8,426 bases of DNA. Origin: Thermotogae bacterium (lineage in GTDB: Bacteria > Thermotogota > Thermotogae > UBA12178). Location: positions 1 to 8,426 of the forward strand of contig QNAP01000067.1 in NCBI GenBank assembly GCA_003641795.1, given 5' to 3'. The notes beneath the pieces were generated by a model. That model was not told where the DNA came from and did no database searches. It was given only the letters and a program-made list of their open reading frames with translations. How positions within the stretch are numbered: the stretch's first letter is position 1; every line of letters begins with the position of its first letter. Below, piece by piece: positions 1 through 5,945 of this stretch. The position numbers and the translations under genes are program-made.

Positions 1-1
1 A

Positions 2-658
2 TTCGTTGTGGTGAGTGGACTCGCAGCTGGAATAGACTCCGAAGCACACCAGGGTGCATGCAGCGCGGGAGAAACGATTGGAGTTCTTGGCAACGGAGTG
101 GATGTAGTCTATCCTCCTTTCAACTCCCACTCCTACGCTTCCGTGAAGGAAAACGGTTGTCTTCTGAGCGAATACCTGCCATGCACTCCTCCACACCGCT
201 GGCACTTTCCAAAAAGAAACAGGATCATAGCAGGGATGTGTGTGGGTGTAGTCGTAGTGGAAGCTGGGAAGAAGAGCGGTTCTCTCATAACCGCGAGGCT
301 TGCAGCTGATTATGGAAGAGACGTTTTCGCAGTTCCGGGTCCCATCACCAGTGAAATCAGCAGGGGGACGAACTCGTTGATAAAACTTGGCGCCAAACCG
401 ATTCAGGAAGTCGAGGATATTCTGGAAGAGTATCCGCACTTTACAAAAACACCTTCAAATGATTGGGACACCCCTATGGATATGGATCTCAGCGAAGAAG
501 AGCAGGAGCTCTTTCAGCTCATTCTTGAAGGCAACGATACCCTTGAAAAGCTCTCCACGTTAACTGGATGGGACATGGGAAAATTGGTGACAACGCTCTC
601 TCGTTTAGAAATGATCGAGAAGATCGCGCAGATTGGAGGAAGGTACACACCCGTTTGA
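2..658 (+). CDS. dprA: DNA processing protein DprA (Smf), 5' end cut by window edge
   Basis: DprA binds incoming single-stranded DNA in the cytoplasm and loads RecA on it during natural transformation. The frame is open to the window edge, so the GTG at position 8 is only an internal valine; 218 residues are visible against a usual 330-370, and the N-terminal SAM-like part lies outside. Seen in order: SGLAAGID near visible residue 5, the Rossmann-fold stretch GVLGNGVDVVYPP (27-39), FPKRNRIIAG (69-78), SGSLITA (92-98), FAVPG (109-113) and GTNSLIKLGA (122-131), all typical of the family. Residues from about 163 to the end look like the C-terminal winged helix found in many DprA proteins. The gene ends complete at a TGA directly abutting the stop of the convergent minus-strand gene. 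Its promoter is outside the window. Confidence 0.96.
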   Translation, partial: FVVVSGLAAGIDSEAHQGACSAGETIGVLGNGVDVVYPPFNSHSYASVKENGCLLSEYLPCTPPHRWHFPKRNRIIAGMCVGVVVVEAGKKSGSLITARLAADYGRDVFAVPGPITSEISRGTNSLIKLGAKPIQEVEDILEEYPHFTKTPSNDWDTPMDMDLSEEEQELFQLILEGNDTLEKLSTLTGWDMGKLVTTLSRLEMIEKIAQIGGRYTPV

Positions 659-1720
659 TCATCGAATAGCGAGGAAAAGATGCTTATCTCCTGCGGACAA
701 GACCATGGATCCGCCCACGTGCGATATTCTTGCGCTATTTCCCAACCTCATCATGGCCGATCGCAATCTGTGTACCTCAGTGATGAGAACACCATCGAGC
801 TCGCCAAGACTCCTAATTTTAGATACGTAGAGTCCCGTCGCTATTTGCATACTCACCTGCCAGCGATCCGGTGAGCCGCGAGCACGCATGATACGCACAA
901 CTCCACGTGGATGGAACGTGTACGCTTTCTTCAACGTCGCCAGAAGCTCCCTCAAATCCATCTCTTCTCCATTCACTGAGGAGATGAGTTTGAGAAGCCT
1001 GGTGGTAGACCGTGGAAGGCTGGGCTCCAACATCACGTGGTACGCAAACCTACCGCACGTTAGACTAATCTCATCACCATTGAAACCAATCGTTAAACGG
1101 TTTTGCTCTTGGATTTCGCTCAACGACTTGACCAAGTGTCTGGCCGTGACATACGGAACTTCACCCAGGAACAAGCGATCCAACTCGGTGTTTCCCACTT
1201 TCGCCACACAACCCACGTTGTGGGAAATTCCAACCACGTACATCGCATTATCGAAAATCACAAACCCTGCGTTTTCAGGTTCTTCTAACACAACACTGGC
1301 AAAATCAAGTGATTCTTGAAACGAGGTTAAGAATACTCGACAGATATCTTCAAAGCCATTAGAAACATGGAAAGGGAAATCGGAACGCTGCGCATTCCTC
1401 ACCTGTAGGAACTCGCTCTCGGTAAAGATGTTCACATTTTTTCCAGAGAACTCAAAGGTTATTTGCTCGTTCCGTTGCCCCTGAAGCACGACCTTGAGAT
1501 CGTTCAGGGGAATCGAGTAGATACCATCAAAAGAAGGCATTTCACTTGCCAAAAATTCCAGCTTCGCCACCCCATCTGTGGCAAAGAGCGTCAATCCATC
1601 ACGATAAAAAAAGTGTAGAACCCTGTAAGAGGGTTCTACCGTTCCCGTCAATTTATCGAATGTCCTGTAGATTTTTCTCAATTCTTCTCTGGTGATCTTC
1701 CAACTTAACCTCTCTTCCAT
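659..1720 (-). CDS. Divergent sliding-clamp (DnaN beta-subunit)-like protein
   Basis: This 353-residue protein resembles a very divergent DNA polymerase III beta clamp. The length fits a three-domain clamp (about 365). Recalled clamp landmarks recur in order: LTLFATDGVAKLEF (43-56) where clamps have a strand ending in ATD; IYSIPLNDLKVVL (67-79); ITFEFSGKNVNIFT (87-100); FLQVRNAQRSDFP (104-116), like the clamp turn ending in FP; MYVVGISHNVGCVAKV (160-175), like LVASDGFRLA; YVTARHLVKSL (190-200); LTIGFNGDEISLTCG (209-223); and a terminal HLFLAIR in place of the usual M-P-[VIM]-R ending. Rough domains are 7-118, 125-238 and 246-353. It lacks the DGxRLA core and the exact clamp C terminus, so it is probably a paralogue rather than the replicative clamp; this is inference. 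It overlaps the upstream gene by 16 bases and is its operon partner. The ATG has only a weak GATGGG upstream, so coupling may drive translation. A convergently conserved protein of other fold remains possible. Confidence 0.62.
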   Translation of the reverse strand: MEERLSWKITREELRKIYRTFDKLTGTVEPSYRVLHFFYRDGLTLFATDGVAKLEFLASEMPSFDGIYSIPLNDLKVVLQGQRNEQITFEFSGKNVNIFTESEFLQVRNAQRSDFPFHVSNGFEDICRVFLTSFQESLDFASVVLEEPENAGFVIFDNAMYVVGISHNVGCVAKVGNTELDRLFLGEVPYVTARHLVKSLSEIQEQNRLTIGFNGDEISLTCGRFAYHVMLEPSLPRSTTRLLKLISSVNGEEMDLRELLATLKKAYTFHPRGVVRIMRARGSPDRWQVSMQIATGLYVSKIRSLGELDGVLITEVHRLRSAMMRLGNSARISHVGGSMVLSAGDKHLFLAIR

Positions 1721-2322
1721 CCCATCACTGCTATAACACTTTTTCTTGGATCCAGTTGTCCCGATTCTGCGGATACCGTAAGCTCGATGAGTTCCTGTGC
1801 TTTGAGATGTCTTGCTATCACTTCGTTCAAGGATAGTGGAAGATCCACGTATCCTGGGGACAACCTCGCCGTTCCTACGTATCCATGCTTGCTCATATCT
1901 CTTCGCAGTTTCGCGTCGAGCCCTCTGACGAAAGATTCCACCAGCTCAGAAGCGTATGCATCACAGAAGAATGCCAACAACGTTTCCCCTGATTCCATGA
2001 GAGTCGAGACCAGATTGTCAATGCTATGGCCGAGAGTAGCCGCCATGAGTGTGACATACTCAACTCCATCAAGCTGTTCTCGCACCAACTTACCAGAGAG
2101 TTCGATCTCGTGCACCACCAACGTCTTGTCCTTCCACTCGGCTTTCAAGGTTTCATATACTGCTTCAGGTGTGGCGACCGAGCTCACGAGCTCCACTGCT
2201 CTACTGAAGTATTCATGAAGTTCTTCGGGTGGCTTTTCCGTGCTCGGTATGCCCGAGCGCGCAAGCACTTGCTTTTCCGGTACCCTTATATCCTGTGGCG
2301 GAAGAAAGAACGTTCGTATCAT
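1705..2322 (-). CDS. Stand-alone methionine synthase reactivation-domain-like protein
   Basis: The 205-residue product resembles the C-terminal AdoMet-binding activation domain of cobalamin-dependent methionine synthase (MetH), which remethylates oxidised B12 using AdoMet and a reductant. Thermotoga maritima is known to carry this domain as a separate protein. Seen here: TLGHSIDNLVSTLMESG (96-112) followed by FFCDAYASELVES (118-130), matching the family's TLG...D...A..LDA.A core; RLSPGYVDLPLSLN (153-166), the AdoMet-binding RxSPGY signature; and DPRKSVIAVMGW (191-202), matching the family's closing P.KSVS.. strand. I chose the ATG at 2322 over the one at 2337 because GGAGGGG sits 4-6 bases before it and itself covers the first alternative codons. 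No MetH catalytic gene is in the window, so the partner enzyme must be elsewhere or the job is different. It heads a two-gene unit with the clamp-like gene and has its own promoter. Confidence 0.8.
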   Translation of the reverse strand: MIRTFFLPPQDIRVPEKQVLARSGIPSTEKPPEELHEYFSRAVELVSSVATPEAVYETLKAEWKDKTLVVHEIELSGKLVREQLDGVEYVTLMAATLGHSIDNLVSTLMESGETLLAFFCDAYASELVESFVRGLDAKLRRDMSKHGYVGTARLSPGYVDLPLSLNEVIARHLKAQELIELTVSAESGQLDPRKSVIAVMGWKRG

Positions 2323-2326
2323 ATGG

Positions 2327-2333
2327 CCCCTCC
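2327..2333 (-). promoter_or_regulatory. Ribosome binding site deciding the start of the reactivation-domain gene
   Basis: GGAGGGG on the minus strand lies 4 bases before the ATG at 2322 (6 bases counted from GGAGG). It falls inside the coding sequence of the longer alternative start at 2337, which has no comparable site, so the shorter protein is favoured. Confidence 0.8.
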
Positions 2334-2357
2334 ACATTGAAGAAGCTATCCAATAAA

Positions 2358-2385
2358 ATCATATCAAAAATGTCTAAAAATTCAA
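2358..2385 (-). promoter_or_regulatory. Candidate sigma-70-type promoter with extended -10
   Basis: On the minus strand TTGAAT (2380-2385) is followed after 16 bases by TATGAT (2358-2363), and the -10 is preceded by TGA (2364-2366), an extended -10 element. Transcription would begin near 2350, giving a leader of about 28 bases before the ATG at 2322. The surrounding DNA is the most AT-rich in the window. It lies in the only real gap between the seven-gene operon and the two-gene unit, which supports it as a functional promoter. Confidence 0.7.
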
Positions 2386-2393
2386 AGAATTTT
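2377..2393. repeat. Perfect inverted repeat AAAATTC-AAA-GAATTTT over the -35
   Basis: Seven-base arms separated by three bases overlap the -35 element of the candidate promoter. The position suits a repressor operator. It could also act as a weak hairpin for the upstream operon, since on the minus strand the second arm runs into five T residues, but an all-AT stem would be unstable in a thermophile. Confidence 0.4.
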
Positions 2394-2397
2394 CGCA

Positions 2398-2408
2398 CAA
2401 CGTCGTTG
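2398..2408. repeat. Perfect palindrome CAACGTCGTTG upstream of the -35
   Basis: An 11-base palindrome (CAACG-T-CGTTG) is centred roughly 53 bases upstream of the predicted transcription start, a usual distance for an activator site. No matching second copy was seen in the window, so its role is open. Confidence 0.3.
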
Positions 2409-2423
2409 CTACTTCGAACCACA

Positions 2424-2454
2424 CAACAGCATTGGGGCCATATAGATGCTGGTG
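2424..2454. repeat. Inverted repeat CAGCAT-N13-ATGCTG in the intergenic gap
   Basis: Six-base arms at 2427-2432 and 2446-2451 extend to eight pairs with one mismatch. It lies 18-48 bases after the stop of the small HTH-like gene. It might be a transcript 3' hairpin, but no T-run follows on the minus strand, so it is not a convincing intrinsic terminator. Confidence 0.3.
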
Positions 2455-2471
2455 ATGTAGGCAAGCACAGG

Positions 2472-2777
2472 TCACTCTTCCAGCGTTTCTTCCGGTCCTT
2501 CTTCGATCTCTTCATGGTACTTGGTCTTGCCGGTTTCCATCATGATCTCTTGAAGCTCCACCAGTCCCGCGAGCTCAGCTTCTCTGACTTCCGGTGAAAT
2601 CGGCGCGAAAGAACTCTTCTCTCGCCTCTTCTGTGCCTTCTGATAGAGGCCGTATATCTTCGGCTCAGCGATAATTCGCATGACACTTTCTTCTTCCACA
2701 CCAAGTCTTTCCGCAATTTCCTCCGCACTCAATCCAAACCTGACGTAGTGGAGTACCATATCCTTGAAGTCCTTCAT
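2472..2777 (-). CDS. Small helix-turn-helix-like protein of unknown function
   Basis: I do not recognise this 101-residue protein. Residues 15-36 (GLSAEEIAERLGVEEESVMRII) read as a helix-turn-helix of the sort found in sigma-region-4 and terminase small-subunit-like folds: L-S-x-E-E-I-A-x-x-L-G-V, then a recognition helix. A basic stretch follows (AQKRREK, 48-54), then a predicted helix (62-83) and a very acidic tail (EEIEEGPEETLEE). DNA binding is inferred from the motif only. The start is well supported: AGGAGGT stands 6-7 bases before the ATG, the best ribosome binding site in the window. It is the last gene of the long operon, 4 bases after the phosphoglycosyl transferase stop. It could regulate the operon or the divergent promoter region just beyond it, but nothing in the sequence shows that. 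Confidence 0.82.
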   Translation of the reverse strand: MKDFKDMVLHYVRFGLSAEEIAERLGVEEESVMRIIAEPKIYGLYQKAQKRREKSSFAPISPEVREAELAGLVELQEIMMETGKTKYHEEIEEGPEETLEE

Positions 2778-2781
2778 ATAC

Positions 2782-3387
2782 CTACCTCCTCATCACATTC
2801 TTACCATAGATACCCTCGCGCTTCAATATCTTCAAGATCGTCAAGAAAACGATCTTCGTATCGAGCCAAAGTGACCAGTGGTCCACGTACCATACGTCCA
2901 ACTTGAAACGATCGTACCAATCTATCAGGTTTCTGCCATTCACCTGAGCCCACCCAGTGATGCCTGGTCTAACGGTGAAGCGTTTTTTCGCCCACTCTTC
3001 GTACTCATCGTAACGCTTTGGAAAGAACGGAAGCGGAGGTCTGGGACCGACAAAGCTCATATCCCCCCTCAAGATGTTGAAGAGCTGCGGCAATTCGTCC
3101 AAACTCAATTCCCGGAGCCACTTGCCTATCCTGGTGATTCTTGGATCCCGTTCTTCTAAAAAGATCCCCAATCCTACTTTCTCGGCATTCACGATCATGG
3201 TTCTGAATTTGTAAAGCACGAAGACCTTCCCATCTTTACCCAACCGCTCTTGTTTAAAGAGTACGGGACCGTGGTCTTCAAGCTTTATTAAAAGCGCTAT
3301 CACAACCATGAATGGGGAGAGTAAAGCGATCAACAATACGGCGAATACTATGTCTATGGATCGTTTCAACATCCTTTGAAACTTCAT
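2782..3387 (-). CDS. Small monotopic phosphoglycosyl transferase (bacterial sugar transferase)
   Basis: This 201-residue protein belongs to the PglC/WcaJ-type family, which transfers a sugar 1-phosphate from a UDP-sugar to undecaprenyl phosphate at the inner membrane, the first step in building surface polysaccharide or glycan. It is the short form, without the four-helix N-terminal domain of WcaJ. Seen: basic N terminus, a hydrophobic re-entrant segment at 12-35 with the kink pair Ser24-Pro25, FKQERLG (44-50), KFRTM (60-64), the catalytic pair Asp97-Glu98 in SLDELPQLFN, GDMSFVGPRP (108-117) and RPGITGWAQVNGRN (140-153). All key residues are present. Its ATG overlaps the scpB stop as ATGA, and its last codons plus TAG (AGG AGG TAG) form the ribosome binding site of the next gene. 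No other glycan gene is in the window, so the sugar and product are unknown. Confidence 0.95.
   Translation of the reverse strand: MKFQRMLKRSIDIVFAVLLIALLSPFMVVIALLIKLEDHGPVLFKQERLGKDGKVFVLYKFRTMIVNAEKVGLGIFLEERDPRITRIGKWLRELSLDELPQLFNILRGDMSFVGPRPPLPFFPKRYDEYEEWAKKRFTVRPGITGWAQVNGRNLIDWYDRFKLDVWYVDHWSLWLDTKIVFLTILKILKREGIYGKNVMRR
2784..2790 (-). promoter_or_regulatory. Strong ribosome binding site embedded in the end of the transferase gene
   Basis: AGGAGGT is made of the last two arginine codons of the transferase and the first base of its TAG stop. It lies 6 bases before the ATG of the small HTH-like gene, so terminating ribosomes cover and can refill the site. Confidence 0.85.
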
Positions 3388-3881
3388 CGTGGATCACTCA
3401 ACAACTCGGAAAGGTCTTCCACTTGAAAGTATTCATAAAACTCCGGTGACAGTTGGTAGACAAAGGCTCTTCCTCTCCTTTTGCGAGTGAGAAGACGAAG
3501 TTTCACGAGTTCTCGAAGTTGCTCTGAGGAATCTTTCATCCGCATTCTCTCAACCTCTGCTCGTGTGGCTTCACCCTTTACCGCCACTGCTGCCAGCACC
3601 TGCAATTGAGACGGCGATAGCCTGCGGGGATAAACCCTGCGCACTTTGGATACGTATTCTATGTATGCCGGTTTGATGTAAAAACGCCATCTACCACCAA
3701 ATTCGCGGGGTTCAACGCCGTGGTCCGAACTTGAGTATCGCTCCTTCAGTGATTGGAGAAGTTCTTCCACTTCCACAACGGTCACGTCCAGCACTCGCGA
3801 AAGATCGGTGACGGCGAGCCCCCGTTTGGCTGCAAAGAGCATGGCTTCCAACTTTGCCAGCATGTCACCCCGCCCTTTCAC
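3384..3881 (-). CDS. scpB: Segregation and condensation protein B (ScpB)
   Basis: ScpB dimers join ScpA and SMC in the bacterial condensin that organises and segregates the chromosome. The 165-residue product shows the two expected winged-helix domains: one at about 8-75 beginning KLEAMLFAAKRGLAVTDLSRVL, and one at about 88-155 with LSPSQLQVLAAVAVKGEATRAEVE, the family's second-domain signature, then GRAFVYQLSPEFYEYF, like the usual G.P..Y.TT..FL.YF. The second domain has a shortened linker and no NSDG-type turn (KDSSEQL instead). The start used is GTG at 3881, which overlaps the scpA stop as GTGA with AGGAGG 11 bases upstream; ATG at 3863, with GGGGTGA close before it, would give 159 residues and is a fair alternative. 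Confidence 0.92.
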   Translation of the reverse strand: MKGRGDMLAKLEAMLFAAKRGLAVTDLSRVLDVTVVEVEELLQSLKERYSSSDHGVEPREFGGRWRFYIKPAYIEYVSKVRRVYPRRLSPSQLQVLAAVAVKGEATRAEVERMRMKDSSEQLRELVKLRLLTRKRRGRAFVYQLSPEFYEYFQVEDLSELLSDPR

Positions 3882-4552
3882 GCCGCATCTCGCCTCCTGA
3901 ATATCCCCTCTCCGTCCACCGTGTACAAGCCGAGTTTCACAAGCTCCAACACGGCTAGGAATATCGCTATCATCTCGAACTTGTCTCTTGTCATCAGAAT
4001 TTCGCGAAGCGATGCCGCTTTGATCTTCATGAGTTCCTCGCGTTTTTCATCAACAGAGTAACGGGGAGAACTCAATTTGTAGACCCTGTCCACACGTTTC
4101 ATATCGGCGAGCATGCTTATGAATACGTCGTACACTCTTTTCAGCATCTCACCTTGCTTGCCGTTCAACCCGTAATTCACTTCAACGGTAGCTGATAAGA
4201 GCCCACCAAGGCGTTCCATTCGTTGTTGAAGCTCCTCCTCGACGGCTTTCAAACGCTGATATTCCTCCACCGAGACGTAGAGCTCCTCTTTTTCTTTCTC
4301 GAACTGTTCTTTCTCCTGCGGACTGAGCTGTGGCAAGAGAGCCCTCGATTTCAAGTACATGAGTTGAGATGCCAAAGAAAGGAATTCGGAGGCGAGATCC
4401 ATGTTCAATTCTTCCATCATCTCGATGTAGCCCATGAACTCATCAGCTATGGTTGATATGGGTATCTTCCGAATATCCATCTCTTTCTTTCTGACCAGAA
4501 ACAACAGGAGGTCCAGTGGACCTTCAAAGTTTGGTAGCGAAACCTTAAGCAT
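3878..4552 (-). CDS. scpA: Segregation and condensation protein A (ScpA)
   Basis: ScpA is the kleisin subunit of bacterial condensin, bridging the two SMC heads and holding ScpB. With the start at 4552 it has 224 residues. Seen: LPNFEGPLDLLLFLV (6-20), the N-terminal SMC-neck contact; ISTIADEFMGYI (32-43); MDLASEFLSLASQLMYLKSRALLP (51-74), a hallmark of the family; a charged middle (78-115) where ScpB binds; and a C-terminal winged helix (about 175-224) with FEMIAIFLAVLELVKLG for the second SMC head. I chose the ATG at 4552 because homologues start just before the FEGPLD motif. A TTG at 4618 would add 22 residues that resemble no family member and lie inside the upstream gene. The start overlaps that gene's stop by 8 bases, with GGAG touching the ATG, so reinitiation is likely. 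Confidence 0.93.
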   Translation of the reverse strand: MLKVSLPNFEGPLDLLLFLVRKKEMDIRKIPISTIADEFMGYIEMMEELNMDLASEFLSLASQLMYLKSRALLPQLSPQEKEQFEKEKEELYVSVEEYQRLKAVEEELQQRMERLGGLLSATVEVNYGLNGKQGEMLKRVYDVFISMLADMKRVDRVYKLSSPRYSVDEKREELMKIKAASLREILMTRDKFEMIAIFLAVLELVKLGLYTVDGEGIFRRRDAA

Positions 4553-5945
4553 CTCCAGAGCTACCACGTCCCAAATACTCTCCGAATCCAGCTTCCCCCA
4601 TCGGCTCACCTTCTTCAACTATTATGCGTCCCCTCAACACCGTATGGACCACCTTACCCACAACTTTTATTCCTTCATATGGAGTATAATCATTGGCTGA
4701 ATGGAGCAACGACTGGGTAATTGTCCACTCAGCCTCGGGATCGAAAACGACGAGATCCGCATCTTTTCCTGGTGAAATGCTCCCCTTTCTATGATTCAAT
4801 CCCATGATTCTTGCTGGATTTGATGAAAAGAGTGGAACAAGTCTCTCCAAAGGCATGTGAAGCTGTTTGGCCAGTGTGTGCATCAGTATGAAAGAGACTT
4901 CCACCCCCGGTAGTCCATTGGGCATCGATTCGTACCGATCTTTGTAAACCTGACGTTCCTCCAGATTGAAGGGACAGTGGTCGGTCCCAATGGAAGAAAT
5001 GTTCCCCACTTTCAGATGCCCTTTCAGTCGTTCTATTTCACCGTAGGACCTCAAAGGAGGACAAACCGCATACCTATACCCTCCATCACCAGAAAAAAGG
5101 GTCTGATCCAACCAAAAATAGTGGGGACAGCTTTCCACAAAAAGGGTACGGTTTAAGACGTCTTTGAATGCAGTGGCAACACGATCCAACGTTATCCCAC
5201 TGGATACGTGGGCTACATAGACCTTGGCTCCCGTCCACTGGGCAAAGCTGGCGACTCTGGAAACGGCTTCTATTTCTGTGATGGCCTCTCTCACATAAGG
5301 AAGATCCCTGACCTGCAGATGCCCCCCACCTTCTTGGAGGCTGGCTTTCACGTTACCTTCCACGATTTCGTCGTTTTCCGCATGTACCATCACGGTTACA
5401 TGATACTCTCGCGCCACTTTTAGAAGCTGCAAGAGATACCAATCGTCCGTCCTTCTGCCAGAAGAACTGTAAGTGGTGAAAAGCTTTATGGAAGTGATAC
5501 CATGATCCAAAGCGATTTCACAGACTTTGTGCGGATCCATCGATGGGTTGGCGATGGTGAGGTGAAGAAAGTAGTCAACATAAGCGTTGGAAGCTTCTTC
5601 AATACGGCGCTCGATTTCTGATTCCGCTTCGGCTTCTGTGGAACATGGTTCTGTGAAATCGCCAACCGTTGTGACACCACCACATGCAGCCGCTCTGCCT
5701 CCGGTGAAAAAATCATCGGTGGAACGATGAGGGCCTAACTTCAAAGAGAAGTGAACGTGAGGATCCACAAAGCCAGGGAGTACAAAAAGCCCGTCCACTT
5801 CGAGTACTTTCCGTGCTGGAAGTTTATCACACGTCAGTGAGACGATCTTTCCGTCTCTTAGGTAAACGTTGCTTTCCACGAAATTATCGTTGAAGAAGAC
5901 CTTTCCACCCGTTAAAGCGAGATCGAAAGGTTCCACAGTACTCAC
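4545..5945 (-). CDS. Dihydropyrimidinase/hydantoinase-type cyclic amidohydrolase
   Basis: This 466-residue cytoplasmic enzyme belongs to the binuclear-zinc amidohydrolases that open cyclic amides such as dihydropyrimidines, hydantoins or allantoin. All metal ligands are visible: His63 and His65 in DPHVHF, Lys154 in TSIKLFTTY (the lysine that is carbamylated), His188 in VMVHAEN, His246 in VYVAHVSSG and Asp322 in IGTDHCPF. Tyr159 falls where dihydropyrimidinases hold the substrate-gating tyrosine. The N- and C-terminal parts (LALTGGKV; DADLVVFDP; SANDYTPYEG) form the usual flanking beta domain. Overall pattern and length (450-470) favour dihydropyrimidinase or hydantoinase over dihydroorotase; the substrate cannot be fixed from sequence. 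The GTG start overlaps the der stop as GTGA, and the end overlaps scpA by 8 bases. No other pyrimidine or purine catabolic gene is near. Confidence 0.9.
   Translation of the reverse strand: MSTVEPFDLALTGGKVFFNDNFVESNVYLRDGKIVSLTCDKLPARKVLEVDGLFVLPGFVDPHVHFSLKLGPHRSTDDFFTGGRAAACGGVTTVGDFTEPCSTEAEAESEIERRIEEASNAYVDYFLHLTIANPSMDPHKVCEIALDHGITSIKLFTTYSSSGRRTDDWYLLQLLKVAREYHVTVMVHAENDEIVEGNVKASLQEGGGHLQVRDLPYVREAITEIEAVSRVASFAQWTGAKVYVAHVSSGITLDRVATAFKDVLNRTLFVESCPHYFWLDQTLFSGDGGYRYAVCPPLRSYGEIERLKGHLKVGNISSIGTDHCPFNLEERQVYKDRYESMPNGLPGVEVSFILMHTLAKQLHMPLERLVPLFSSNPARIMGLNHRKGSISPGKDADLVVFDPEAEWTITQSLLHSANDYTPYEGIKVVGKVVHTVLRGRIIVEEGEPMGEAGFGEYLGRGSSGDA

Noticed and set aside
888..1319. 143-codon plus-strand open frame inside the clamp-like gene, and similar long antisense frames at 1787-2218 and 7267-7647
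   Set aside because: They are antisense shadows of minus-strand genes with recognisable family motifs; their own products have low-complexity, non-protein-like composition.
2377..2393. AAAATTC-AAA-GAATTTT as an intrinsic terminator of the long operon
   Set aside because: The stem is almost all AT, would melt at high temperature, and coincides with the -35 of a good promoter; listed as a possible operator instead.
2323..2471. Possible cobalamin or SAM riboswitch before the methionine synthase-like gene
   Set aside because: The predicted leader after the promoter is only about 28 bases, and I see no conserved B12-box or SAM-box elements in the gap.
2213..2515. 100-codon minus-strand open frame spanning the intergenic gap
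   Set aside because: It overlaps both the small HTH-like gene and the reactivation-domain gene in another frame, covers the promoter, has an unnatural composition and no good ribosome binding site.
4553..4618. TTG-initiated 22-residue N-terminal extension of ScpA
   Set aside because: The extension matches nothing in the family, has no well-spaced ribosome binding site and lies wholly inside the upstream gene.
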